In this document: positions 22,783 through 30,952 of the stretch, in pieces
How the letters are laid out: every line of letters starts with the position of its first letter
Position numbering within the stretch: position 1 is the first letter of the stretch
From: Caballeronia peredens
Lineage (GTDB): Bacteria; Pseudomonadota; Gammaproteobacteria; Burkholderiales; Burkholderiaceae
Direction: 5' to 3'
Length of the DNA stretch: 37,740 bases
Assembly: GCA_001544595.2 (NCBI GenBank)
Contig: FCOH02000041.1
Location: 1-37,740 of the forward strand
Position numbers and translations under genes: made by a program
The notes under the pieces: generated by a model
Told to the model about the DNA's origin: nothing
The model's input: only the letters and a program-made list of their open reading frames with translations
The model's database searches: none

Positions 22783-24213
22783 TCAGTGTGCAGCGGGCGC
22801 AGTGCCCGCCGCGGGTTGTTGTGGGCTCGTCAAGGCGTCCACCACGCGCTCCATCTTCATGAAGCGCGAGCCTTTCGCGAGATAAGTCGCTTTGCTGCCG
22901 TAACCGGCTGTGTCGAGGGCCGCGATCAAAGCGGCGACGTCGTCGAAGTGCGTGCCGGTCTGCTTCGATGCGTGCGCGTTGAATGCGTTCACCGAATCGC
23001 GGCTCGCGGCGCCGAGCGCGAAGAGCGCATCGATGCCGCGCTCGGCCGCATACGCGCCGACTTCACGATGAAACGCCGGTCCTTCCTCGCCGACTTCGCC
23101 CATGTCGCCCATCACGAGCACGCGGGGCGACGCCTGCGATGCAAGCACGTCGATGGCGGCGCGCATGGAATCGGGATTCGAGTTGTACGTGTCGTCGATG
23201 ACGGTCGCGCCCGCGAGCGCGCCTGTCATCGCGCGCTTCACCTGCAGACGCCCCTTCACCGGCTGGAATGCTTCGAGCCCGCGCCTGACGACATCGAGCG
23301 ACACGCCGGCGGCAAGCGCCGCTGCGGTTGCCGCCAATGCGTTGCGCGCGTTGTGCTCGCCGAGCACGGACAGCGCGATGTCGACTTCGCCTTGCGGCGT
23401 ATGCACGTGTACCGTCGTGCCGACGAGCGTGCCGGTGACGGCCGCTTTCGTGGTGTCGCCGGTGAGCGCGAAATCCATGATCGGATTGCCCGTTGCAGCG
23501 ACGCGCCAGATGCTCGCGTAATGATCGTCGGCGGGGAACACGGCGGTGCCGGTGTCGCCCAGCGCATGAATGACCGACGCGTGCTCGAGCGCGACTGCTT
23601 CGACCGTCGCCATGAACTCCTGATGCTCGCGCTGCGCGTTGTTCACCACGGCGACGTTCGGCGCGGCGATCTTGCCGAGCACTTCGGTCTCGCCCGGATG
23701 ATTCATGCCGAGTTCGACGACCGCGAGCTTGTGCACCGCGTTCAGACGGAACAGCGTCAGCGGCAGGCCGATGTCGTTGTTGAAGTTGCCCGCGGTTGCG
23801 AGCCGCGCTTCCTCGCCCACCGCAGCCGCGAAGATCGACGCGATCATTTCCTTGACCGTCGTCTTGCCGTTGCTGCCCGTCACCGCGACGAGCGGCATCG
23901 AGAAGCGCATGCGCCAGCCGTGTGCCAGCGCACCGAGCCCGGCGCGCGTGTCTTTTACTTTGATGACAGGCAGCGGCCACGCATTCGCGCCGGCCGGCTC
24001 GCGCGAAACGAGCGCCGCGGCCGCGCCGCTCTTCGCAACCTGATCGAGGAAATCATGCGCATCGAAGCGATCGCCCTTCACCGCGACGAACAGGTCTCCG
24101 GCCTGCACGCCGCGGCTGTCCGTGACGATGCGCGTGATCGCGACATTCGCGTCGCCGGCGAGTGTGGCGCCCGGAATCATGGCGGCGGCTTCGCGCAAGG
24201 TGAACATCTTCAT
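22783..24213 (-). CDS. murF: UDP-MurNAc-tripeptide-D-alanyl-D-alanine ligase MurF
   Basis: 476 residues. MurF adds the D-Ala-D-Ala dipeptide made by Ddl, completing the UDP-MurNAc-pentapeptide. The P-loop GSNGKTTV lies at 113-120, the N-terminal uridine-binding TDSRGVQAGDLFVA at 31-44, the middle domain shows ELGMNHPGE, and the C-terminal domain begins near DDTYNSNPDSM. The start MKMFTLREAA at 24213 overlaps the murE stop by four bases. The C-terminal tail ends in an alanine/proline-rich sequence with little conservation. Confidence 0.96.
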   Translation of the reverse strand: MKMFTLREAAAMIPGATLAGDANVAITRIVTDSRGVQAGDLFVAVKGDRFDAHDFLDQVAKSGAAAALVSREPAGANAWPLPVIKVKDTRAGLGALAHGWRMRFSMPLVAVTGSNGKTTVKEMIASIFAAAVGEEARLATAGNFNNDIGLPLTLFRLNAVHKLAVVELGMNHPGETEVLGKIAAPNVAVVNNAQREHQEFMATVEAVALEHASVIHALGDTGTAVFPADDHYASIWRVAATGNPIMDFALTGDTTKAAVTGTLVGTTVHVHTPQGEVDIALSVLGEHNARNALAATAAALAAGVSLDVVRRGLEAFQPVKGRLQVKRAMTGALAGATVIDDTYNSNPDSMRAAIDVLASQASPRVLVMGDMGEVGEEGPAFHREVGAYAAERGIDALFALGAASRDSVNAFNAHASKQTGTHFDDVAALIAALDTAGYGSKATYLAKGSRFMKMERVVDALTSPQQPAAGTAPAAH

Positions 24214-25754
24214 TCGCCGCCTCCGCGCTGTTGCGTGGCGCGTGCCGCGAGCGCGAGGCGCGCGTGATCCTGATCGGAGAAAGCGCGCTTCTTGCCCATT
24301 ATTTCCTGCGTGGCTTCGTGTCCCTTGCCCGCGAGCACGACGACGTCCTCGCGCGCGGCGCCGCGAATCGCCTGCAGAATCGCGCTCGCGCGATCCTCGA
24401 TGCGGCGCGCTTTCGCGGCGTCGTTCATGCCGGCCGCGATCTGGTCGATGATCGACAGCGGTTCCTCGCTGCGCGGATTGTCGCTCGTGATGACGACCTG
24501 ATCCGCGAGACGCTCGGCGATCGCGCCCATCAGCGGACGCTTGGTCGCGTCGCGGTCGCCGCCGCAGCCGAACATGCAGATGAGCTCACCGCCGCGTGCC
24601 TGCGCGATCGGGCGCAATGCGGCGAGCGTTTTGTCGAGCGCGTCGGGCGTGTGCGCGTAATCGATCACGACGAGCGGCTCGTCGTTCTGGATGCGCCCGC
24701 CCAGACGCTCCATGCGGCCATTCACCGATTCGAGCTTCTCGATGCGCGCGATGGCTGCATCGAACGGCACGCCGACTTCGAGCAGCACGGCGAGCACCGA
24801 CAGCAGATTGCTCACGTTGAACGTGCCGAGCGTGCCGACTTCGACATCGGCCTCGCCCCAGTCCGACGAAAGATGAAACGCGGTCCCTGTGGCCGTGGCG
24901 CGCACTTGCGTCGCGAGCAACATTGCGTCGGCGCCCGGCGCCGCGGTTGCCGGCATTTCGACGCCGAATGCGATCGTGCGGACTTTGCCGCGCAGCGATT
25001 CGATCAGGCGCTGGCCTGCTGCGTCATCGCGATTGACGATTGCCGTCTTGAGCGTCGGCCAAGCGAAGAGACGCGCCTTCGCCGCTTCGTAGGCGTCGAA
25101 CGTGCCGTGGTAATCGAGATGATCCTGCGTCAGATTGGTGAAGATGGCGAGGTCGAAATCGACGCCGTTCACGCGCCCCTGATGCAACGCATGGGACGAA
25201 ACTTCCATCGCGACGCCTTCCGCGCCCTGCGCCTTCAGTTGCGCGAGGTTGCGCTGAAGCTGCGGCGCGTCAGGCGTGGTGAAGCCGCTGTGCACGAGCT
25301 TGCCCGGCATGCCGATGCCGAGCGTGCCGACGATCGCGCACGGACGGCCGAGCGCGGTCAGCGCCGTGGCGATCCACTGGCTGCACGACGTTTTGCCGTT
25401 GGTGCCCGTCACGCCGACGGTGAGCATCGACGCCGTCGGCTCGCCGTACCATGCAGCCGCGATCGGTCCCGCGAGCTCGTCGAGCGCCTTCACGGCGAGC
25501 GCCTTCGACGCGTCCGGCTTGCCCGCGAAATGTTCCGGCTGATAGAGCGCGGCAGCCGCGCCCGCGGCGAGCGCGGCGTCGAGATACGGACGGTTGTCCG
25601 CGCCGTCGACCGCGTACGCGAGAAACACGTCGCCGCTTCTGAGCGAACGCGTGTCGGCGTGCAATTGCGCGTCGGGCTGCGCGTGCGCGCGCAGCCATTG
25701 AACGGCATGTGAAACGTCCTTCTGCATCTTGCTTTGACGGGCCTGCGCGCTCAT
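24210..25754 (-). CDS. murE: UDP-MurNAc-L-Ala-D-Glu-meso-diaminopimelate ligase MurE
   Basis: 514 residues. MurE adds the third amino acid of the stem peptide. The P-loop GTNGKTS lies at 117-123. The specificity motif D425-N426-P427-R428 in SDNPRSEEP is that of enzymes using meso-diaminopimelate, so the cell wall is of the mDAP type. Other landmarks are VSSHAL and LTQDHLDYHG in the middle domain and DYAHTPDAL near 365-373. Overlaps ftsI and murF by four bases on either side. Confidence 0.97.
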   Translation of the reverse strand: MSAQARQSKMQKDVSHAVQWLRAHAQPDAQLHADTRSLRSGDVFLAYAVDGADNRPYLDAALAAGAAAALYQPEHFAGKPDASKALAVKALDELAGPIAAAWYGEPTASMLTVGVTGTNGKTSCSQWIATALTALGRPCAIVGTLGIGMPGKLVHSGFTTPDAPQLQRNLAQLKAQGAEGVAMEVSSHALHQGRVNGVDFDLAIFTNLTQDHLDYHGTFDAYEAAKARLFAWPTLKTAIVNRDDAAGQRLIESLRGKVRTIAFGVEMPATAAPGADAMLLATQVRATATGTAFHLSSDWGEADVEVGTLGTFNVSNLLSVLAVLLEVGVPFDAAIARIEKLESVNGRMERLGGRIQNDEPLVVIDYAHTPDALDKTLAALRPIAQARGGELICMFGCGGDRDATKRPLMGAIAERLADQVVITSDNPRSEEPLSIIDQIAAGMNDAAKARRIEDRASAILQAIRGAAREDVVVLAGKGHEATQEIMGKKRAFSDQDHARLALAARATQQRGGGE

Positions 25755-27607
25755 CGCACGACTCCCGGATGTGTCTTCGTATTGCTCGACACCGCGACTT
25801 TCTTCGCGGTATTGGCGTTGTTCATATTCGCCGGCTGCTGAGCCGCCGGCTGCGTGGCGGAATTCGAATCGTCGGTGACGACCATTTGCTTCACTGGCAT
25901 GTCGGGCGGCACGTTGAGCGCGCGCAGGGTATCGCCGACGATGCCCGAAAACACCGGACCCGAAACCTGGCCGCCGAAGTGGCTGCCCGCCGTCGGCTCG
26001 TCGACCGATACGGCCACGACGATGCGCGGATTCGGCATCGGCGCCATGCCGACGAACGACGCGCGGTACTTCGACTTGTCGTAGCCGCGGCCCGCGTGCT
26101 TGTACGCCGTCCCCGACTTGCCGCCGACGCGATAGCCCGGCACCGCCGCATCCGGCGATGTGCCGCCCTTCGCCGTCACGGTTTCGAGCATCGCGCGCAC
26201 TTCCCGCGCGGTGCTCGGCGCGAAAACCTGCTGCCCGACGACGGGTTGATCGCCCGGCGTACGGAAAATCGACACCGGCAGAACCTGACCGTCATGGGCG
26301 ATCGCGGTGTACGCGCGCGCAAGCTGGAACAGCGATGCGGACAGGCCGTAGCCGTAGGACATCGTTGCCTGCTCGATGCGCCGCCAGCTTTTCCACGGCC
26401 GCAGACGCCCGGTCACCGCGCCCGGAAACCCGACTTTCGGCGCCTGACCGAGCCCGAGTCCCGTGTACATGTTCCACATTTCTTCAGCACGCAATTGCAT
26501 CGCAATTTTGGTCGCGCCGATATTGCTCGACTTCTGAATCACGCCGCCGACCGTCAGCGTGCCGAACGCGGAATCGTCCGTGATGCGCGCGCCGTCGAGC
26601 ACGAACACGCCGCCGCCCGTCTCGACGAGCGTATTCGGCGTCACGCGGTGCAGATCCAGCGCGAGCGAAACGGTGAAGGGCTTCATGATCGAGCCCGGTT
26701 CGAACGTGTCCGTGAGAATGCGGTTGCGCAACTGCTCGCCGGTCATGCGCGAGCGGTCGTTCGGGTTGTAGGTGGGATAGTTGACGAGCGCGAGCACTTC
26801 GCCCGTTTTCGTGTCGATCACGATCGCCGCGCCCGCCTTCGCCTTCGACTTCTCGACGGCGGCCTTCAGGTTCGTGTACGCGATGTACTGAATCTTGCTG
26901 TCGATCGAGAGTTCGACGTCCGCGCCGTTGTGGGGCACGATCTGCTCGTCGACGTCCTCGACGATGTGGCCCATGCGGTCCTTGATGACGCGGCGCATGC
27001 CCGGCGTGCCGGCGAGGACGTGCTGGTCGCCGAGTTCGACGCCTTCCTGCCCCTTGTCTTCAATATTAGTAAAGCCGATCAGATGCGCGGTGATTTCGCC
27101 TTCCGGATAGAAGCGCTTGTATTCGCCGCGCGAATAAATGCCGGGGATGTCGAGCGCGGCCACCTTCTGCGCCACTTCGAGCGGCACCTGGCGCTTCACG
27201 TAGACGAAGGTCTTGTCCATCGAAAGCTTCGCGCGCAGATCCTTCTGCGTCATGTCGAGCAGCTTCGCCAGCTCGGCGAGCTTGTCCGCGCCGAGATCGT
27301 TCGGCACGGCTTCGGGAATCGCCCAGATGGCCTTCACCGGCAGGCTCGTGGCGAGCACGAGGCCGTTGCGGTCGCGAATCTGCCCGCGTGTCGCTGGCAA
27401 TTCCAGCGTGCGCTGATAGCGGCTTTCGCCCTGTTTCTTGAAGAACGCATTGCCCGGACCCTGAATCCAGAACGCCCGTCCTGCGAGCGCGACGAACGCC
27501 ATGAACAGCAGGAACACGACGAACTTCGAGCGCCACATCGGCAGGCGCACGGCGAGAAGCGGATTCGGCGTGTGGGCGATGTCTTTCTGCTTCGCGGATT
27601 TTTTCAT
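25751..27607 (-). CDS. ftsI: Septal peptidoglycan transpeptidase FtsI (PBP3)
   Basis: 618 residues. The class B penicillin-binding protein that crosslinks septal peptidoglycan with FtsW. A single membrane anchor lies at about 29-47 after a short basic tail. The pedestal domain includes ATRGQIRDRNG (72-82), and the transpeptidase domain carries the active-site triad: S306-I-M-K309 (SxxK), S360-S-N362 (SxN) and K497-S-G-T500 (KSGT). The last 50 residues are rich in N, Q, A and T and look disordered. It overlaps ftsL and murE by four bases on each side, keeping FtsL and FtsI, which act together, coupled. Confidence 0.97.
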   Translation of the reverse strand: MKKSAKQKDIAHTPNPLLAVRLPMWRSKFVVFLLFMAFVALAGRAFWIQGPGNAFFKKQGESRYQRTLELPATRGQIRDRNGLVLATSLPVKAIWAIPEAVPNDLGADKLAELAKLLDMTQKDLRAKLSMDKTFVYVKRQVPLEVAQKVAALDIPGIYSRGEYKRFYPEGEITAHLIGFTNIEDKGQEGVELGDQHVLAGTPGMRRVIKDRMGHIVEDVDEQIVPHNGADVELSIDSKIQYIAYTNLKAAVEKSKAKAGAAIVIDTKTGEVLALVNYPTYNPNDRSRMTGEQLRNRILTDTFEPGSIMKPFTVSLALDLHRVTPNTLVETGGGVFVLDGARITDDSAFGTLTVGGVIQKSSNIGATKIAMQLRAEEMWNMYTGLGLGQAPKVGFPGAVTGRLRPWKSWRRIEQATMSYGYGLSASLFQLARAYTAIAHDGQVLPVSIFRTPGDQPVVGQQVFAPSTAREVRAMLETVTAKGGTSPDAAVPGYRVGGKSGTAYKHAGRGYDKSKYRASFVGMAPMPNPRIVVAVSVDEPTAGSHFGGQVSGPVFSGIVGDTLRALNVPPDMPVKQMVVTDDSNSATQPAAQQPANMNNANTAKKVAVSSNTKTHPGVVR

Positions 27608-27948
27608 CGCTTGGCTCCGCGTGCAGGCGGCGCCGACGCCGGCAGCGGCGGCGGCATGGGTGCGTCGGCGGCCTTGTTGGCGGCCGTGTCGTAAGTGAGA
27701 TATTGCGTGCGGCCGGTGGTCACGGGCTGCATCTTCAGAGAGTTGGCGGCCAACTGCTCGATGCGCGATGTCTTCGACAACGCGCTCTGCTGGTACTGCA
27801 ACTGCGCGTAATCCTGCTGAAGCTGGCGCTCCTGCGATTGCGCCCGCTGCAATTCAATGAAAATCTGCCGCTGCTGGTTGGTCGCGCTGACGACCGACAG
27901 CGCGCACCCCAGCACGACGATCAACAGGAAAATATTGAGACGGTTCAT
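27604..27948 (-). CDS. ftsL: Cell division protein FtsL
   Basis: 114 residues. A small bitopic membrane protein that, with FtsB and FtsQ, activates FtsWI. One membrane helix at about 2-22 (NRLNIFLLIVVLGCALSVVS) is followed by a coiled-coil stretch rich in Q, R and L (residues 25-60) and a proline-rich tail. Sequence is poorly conserved in this family, so the call rests on topology and on its place between rsmH and ftsI. Both junctions are four-base overlaps. ftsB is not in this window. Confidence 0.93.
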   Translation of the reverse strand: MNRLNIFLLIVVLGCALSVVSATNQQRQIFIELQRAQSQERQLQQDYAQLQYQQSALSKTSRIEQLAANSLKMQPVTTGRTQYLTYDTAANKAADAPMPPPLPASAPPARGAKR

Positions 27949-28898
27949 GGCGCGATCCGCTCCGCGATACGCATCACCGCGGATCGAGCACGGGGGTTGT
28001 CGGTCACTTCAGCATCGCTCGGAAACACGCGGCCCACGACCCGCATCGGCGGGCTGGGAAGATCGACCGCACGGATCGGCAAGCGCCGGTCCACTGCGGG
28101 CGCGCTCGCGTGCGCCTGCATGAACCGCTTGACGATCCGGTCTTCGAGCGAATGAAAGCTGATCACGACCAGCCGCCCCCCTTGCTCCAACAATGCCAAT
28201 GCCGATTCGAGAACTACCTGCAGCTCCGCAAGCTCTTGATTGACGTGAATCCGTATAGCTTGAAAGGTGCGAGTTGCCGGGTCCTTGCCCTTCTCACGGG
28301 TTTTGACGACGTTACCCACGATTTCGGCAAGCTCGCGCGTGCTGTCGAGAGGCCCAAGACGGTCGGACTCTGCCCTGCGAGCAACAAGCGCCTTTGCAAT
28401 CTGAAAAGCAAACCGTTCTTCCCCATAATCTCTGATCACCTCCGTCAATTCCTGCACCGTGGCCCGCGCGAGCCACTCAGCCGCCGACTCGCCGCGAGTC
28501 GGATCCATCCGCATATCGAGCGGACCTTGTGCGCGGAAGCTGAAGCCGCGCTCCGGGTCGTCCACTTGCGGCGACGACACGCCAAGGTCCAGCAACACTC
28601 CCGACACCCGCTCGATACCCTGCTCCACCGCCGCCTCGCGCAATGCCGCGAAGCTGTCGTGCACGATCGAAAAACGCGCGTCCTGAATTTCTTGCGCCGT
28701 GGCGATCGCGAGCGGATCCTTGTCGAAAGCGATGAGCCGCCCCGCGTCCCCCAACCGCTGCAAAATCGCCCGGCTATGACCGCCGCGTCCGAACGTGCCA
28801 TCTATATAGATGCCGTCCGCGCGCGTGATCAGTCCGTCTACTGCTTCCTTCAGCAGCACCGTGCGATGCTGCAGTTCATTTCCCGACGCCCGTACCAT
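27945..28898 (-). CDS. rsmH: 16S rRNA m4C1402 methyltransferase RsmH (MraW)
   Basis: 317 residues. RsmH methylates N4 of C1402 in 16S rRNA with S-adenosylmethionine, tuning decoding at the P site. The SAM-binding motif GIYIDGTFGRGGHSRAIL lies at about 29-46, followed by AFDKDPLAI, the LLDLGVSSPQVDDPERGFSF segment and near the C-terminus VISFHSLEDRIVKRFM; these are the family signatures. The start at ATG 28898 is 16 nt after mraZ. The stop overlaps the ftsL start by four bases. Confidence 0.97.
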   Translation of the reverse strand: MVRASGNELQHRTVLLKEAVDGLITRADGIYIDGTFGRGGHSRAILQRLGDAGRLIAFDKDPLAIATAQEIQDARFSIVHDSFAALREAAVEQGIERVSGVLLDLGVSSPQVDDPERGFSFRAQGPLDMRMDPTRGESAAEWLARATVQELTEVIRDYGEERFAFQIAKALVARRAESDRLGPLDSTRELAEIVGNVVKTREKGKDPATRTFQAIRIHVNQELAELQVVLESALALLEQGGRLVVISFHSLEDRIVKRFMQAHASAPAVDRRLPIRAVDLPSPPMRVVGRVFPSDAEVTDNPRARSAVMRIAERIAP

Positions 28899-28914
28899 GA
28901 TTTCCAGCGCCGTA

Positions 28915-29343
28915 TCAGAAGGTGAAGTTCTTGAGCGCGTCGGGCATGCCCTGCGCCATGGCCGCGGCTTCCTTCGCGGCGTATGTCTGCGAATCCCACA
29001 GCTCGAAGTGCGCGCCCATTCCGAGCAGCGTCACTTCCTTTTCGAGCGACGCGGCCGCGCGCAACTCGGGCGACACCAGCACGCGCCCGCTGCCGTCGAG
29101 TTCAACGTCCATTGCATTACCGAGAAAGATGCGTCGCCACCACATGGCTTCCATCGGAAGCGCGGCGACCTTGGCGCGAAAGACTTCCCACTCAGGGCGG
29201 GGAAACAGCAACAGGCATCCATCCGGGCTCTTCGTGAGCGTCACCCGGCCTTCTGCCTGCCCTTGCAGCGCATCCCGATAGCGAGACGGAACCGACATCC
29301 GCCCTTTCGCATCGAGCGTCAGCGCCGACGCCCCTTGGAACAC
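28915..29343 (-). CDS. mraZ: Transcriptional regulator MraZ
   Basis: 142 residues, starting with GTG. MraZ is a DNA-binding repressor, built of two AbrB/SpoVT-like halves, that binds direct repeats upstream of its own operon. The paired motifs are LDAKGRMSVPSRYR (10-23) and LDGSGRVLVSPELR (82-95). The GTG at 29343 follows a purine-rich GGAGAGGGG Shine-Dalgarno; a later internal start would remove the first beta strand. It is the first gene of the dcw operon here, and matching boxes lie about 130-160 nt upstream. Confidence 0.95.
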   Translation of the reverse strand: MFQGASALTLDAKGRMSVPSRYRDALQGQAEGRVTLTKSPDGCLLLFPRPEWEVFRAKVAALPMEAMWWRRIFLGNAMDVELDGSGRVLVSPELRAAASLEKEVTLLGMGAHFELWDSQTYAAKEAAAMAQGMPDALKNFTF

Positions 29344-29469
29344 TCGCCCCTCTCCCCGTTGCGACCGACGACTGCGCTCAACGCGCTTTCTCCGGCCCCG
29401 TGCTTACGCTGTCGACGCCCACGCCGGCGCCGCTCCTGTCGCGATTTCGCTTGAAAATGGCTTCCGAAT
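29344..29469 (-). other. Predicted 5' leader of the mraZ transcript
   Basis: If transcription starts some 7 nt past the -10 element (about 29496), the mraZ mRNA has a leader of about 150 nt, of which this is the part after the repeat boxes. It is GC-rich, with no clear upstream coding frame and no terminator-like hairpin. The mraZ Shine-Dalgarno lies at its end. Confidence 0.45.
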
Positions 29470-29504
29470 CACACAAAAGACCACTTTCTCACACTGTCTC
29501 CCAC
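29470..29504 (-). promoter_or_regulatory. MraZ operator: four direct boxes at 10-bp spacing
   Basis: On the minus strand, GTGGG (29504-29500), GTGTG (29494-29490), GTGGT (29484-29480) and GTGTG (29474-29470) repeat with an exact 10-bp period. The first is preceded by AAA, as are two AGAAA or TT positions in the rest. MraZ proteins bind such TGGG-type direct repeats spaced ten bases apart. The first box overlaps the last two bases of the -10 element, which suits autorepression. Confidence 0.78.
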
Positions 29505-29531
29505 TTTAGAGGAACGCATTTCCTCGGTCAA
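29503..29531 (-). promoter_or_regulatory. mra (dcw operon) sigma-70 promoter
   Basis: TTGACC (complement of 29526-29531) and TAAAGT (complement of 29503-29508) are separated by exactly 17 nt, close to the sigma-70 consensus. The position, 160 nt upstream of mraZ and partly under the MraZ boxes, makes this the probable main promoter of the dcw operon. Confidence 0.72.
29509..29525 (-). repeat. Perfect inverted repeat filling the mra promoter spacer
   Basis: GAGGAA (29509-29514) and TTCCTC (29520-29525) form a 6/6 inverted repeat around the 5-nt centre CGCAT. The pair occupies precisely the 17 bases between the -10 and -35 elements. It could be a dimeric regulator site distinct from the MraZ boxes, or chance. 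Confidence 0.6.
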
Positions 29532-29795
29532 GACGCGTAACTTTTTTTCGAGTGGTTTTTATTCGCTAGAACAAGGACTTAGCGCAGGAGCTTGAAGTGG
29601 CAGCGAAAGAGAAAAGCGTTATGAATTAGAGGGCTAGTGCAGGATGTGAAGGTAGTACGTGAAATTCGTCAGCGAAATGAGGGAAATGTAACGGTTCTTC
29701 GAGCGGATTTTCGGGCCGTGAGTGGGATTTCGGCCGCGGGGCGCCTCGACCGATTGTGCGGATGTCGGTCGAGGCATTCGATACACGATTACGCA
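29532..29795. other. Non-coding stretch between the mra promoter and coq7
   Basis: 264 nt without a supported gene. It contains a 10-bp perfect hairpin, GCCTCGACCG (29743-29752) / CGGTCGAGGC (29766-29775), with a 13-nt loop and no T-tract. This may mark the 3' end of the coq7 transcript, whose stop is 20 nt further. A palindrome ACTATATATAGT (29795-29806) spans the coq7 stop. No promoter stands out here. Confidence 0.5.
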
Positions 29796-30446
29796 CTATA
29801 TATAGTACGCAGTCGTCGTCATGACCTTCGATGCGGCGCGCATCAGCGCACGCACGGGAAACGGCACTTCGCTTCCGCCAGCACCGATCGCCGCAGCGGC
29901 ATGTGCGCTTTCGTCGAGACGCATCTGCTCGACGATGGCGCGCGAAGCGTGATCGTTGGCGGGCAAGGTTTTCATGTGGCCGTCGAGATGCTGCTCGACC
30001 TGACGCTCGGTCTCTGCCATGAAGCCGAGACTCGCGCGATCACCAAAGCGGCCCGCGACGAATCCGATCGCGAGCGCACCCGCATACCAGAGCGGATTCA
30101 ACAGACTCGGACGCGATTCGAGATCCCTGAGGCGCCTCGACGTCCATGCGAGATGATCTTCTTCTTCGCGCGCCGCGTGCTCGAAACTCTCCTTGAGTTC
30201 GGGCGAATTCGTGGCGAGCTTCTGCGCCTGATAGAGCGCCTGAGCGCACACCTCGCCGACGTGATTCACGCGCATCAGCCCGGCCGAATGCGCACGCTCT
30301 TTCTCGGTGAGCGGCGACTCTTCGGCCAGGAGATTCGCGCCGGCGTCCGGCACCGGCGATTCGGGGATCGGCCGCGACATGCGGCTCACGCCGGTCATCG
30401 AGCGCAGGCCCCGATCGAACTCACTGATGACTTCATCGAGCGTCAT
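29796..30446 (-). CDS. coq7: 2-polyprenyl-3-methyl-6-methoxy-1,4-benzoquinol hydroxylase Coq7
   Basis: 216 residues. This di-iron monooxygenase puts the hydroxyl on C6 of the ring in ubiquinone synthesis; in many proteobacteria it replaces UbiF. The ligand residues are visible: E65 in RVNHVGEVCA, E95 and H98 in AREEEDHL, E147 in the ETERQVEQHL helix, and E179 and H182 in RLDESAHA. A hydrophobic patch at about 118-135 (PLWYAGALAIGFVAGRFG) probably associates with the membrane. The start MTLDEVISEF at 30446 follows an AGAGAGGTGA Shine-Dalgarno. It is not part of the dcw operon despite facing the same way. Confidence 0.95.
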   Translation of the reverse strand: MTLDEVISEFDRGLRSMTGVSRMSRPIPESPVPDAGANLLAEESPLTEKERAHSAGLMRVNHVGEVCAQALYQAQKLATNSPELKESFEHAAREEEDHLAWTSRRLRDLESRPSLLNPLWYAGALAIGFVAGRFGDRASLGFMAETERQVEQHLDGHMKTLPANDHASRAIVEQMRLDESAHAAAAIGAGGSEVPFPVRALMRAASKVMTTTAYYI

Positions 30447-30822
30447 TTCTCACCTCTCTTCGTGTTCCGCGTATTCCGCCGTCGACATAGGAGTTGCAGG
30501 GTGTCGGCAATCGATCAGCATCGTCGAAGCATCTCTGCGTCGATTGGCAGCCCGATCCAGCATTCGAAACGGCGACAGCGGGAAAACCCGAATCTTAGCG
30601 TACATCAGCCCACGCCGAAGCCATGGCTACCCTGCCAAATCTTGCCCAATCGCACGCCGATCCACACGTGCGACAGCATCGTAAGACGCCCCGATCTGCT
30701 CCTTCGCAAGGCTCATTTTTTGGAACTAGGGCAAACACGGGTCGCAAAAATCCTGCAAAACCAACATTTTAGCGCCTGTTGCGTAAACGTCACATGAGTG
30801 GGCCGGACCGCTCCCTTTTCCT
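30447..30822. other. Non-coding stretch upstream of coq7 and the porin
   Basis: The full gap between the divergent coq7 and porin genes is 506 nt, of which this is the part before the candidate porin promoter. A minus-strand TAAGAT (30592-30597) might be a coq7 -10 element, though no convincing -35 is present. Only weak short reading frames are found. I see no RNA gene with certainty. Confidence 0.4.
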
Positions 30823-30850
30823 TTGTCCATCAAAGGCTCTTTGTTACATT
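30823..30850 (+). promoter_or_regulatory. Candidate porin promoter
   Basis: TTGTCC (30823-30828) and TACATT (30845-30850) are spaced 16 nt apart, about 100 nt before the porin start, leaving a leader long enough for small-RNA control. The match is 4/6 and 4/6. Confidence 0.45.
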
Positions 30851-30952
30851 ACGTGGCAACTTCGTTAAGAAGCCCGGCGGGGACGTCAACACACTGGCGC
30901 TAGAACAGTGACCTTGCCAAACAGTCGCAAACACTCCCTGGAGATCTATTCA

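Noticed and set aside
30450..30605. A 51-codon minus-strand reading frame ending three bases before the coq7 start
   Set aside because: Only about 60% of its third positions are G or C, well below the surrounding genes. It has no Shine-Dalgarno, and I do not recognise the protein. It may be chance.
30627..30716. A 29-codon minus-strand frame beginning MSLAKEQIGA
   Set aside because: Too short to judge, no Shine-Dalgarno, and no known relative comes to mind.
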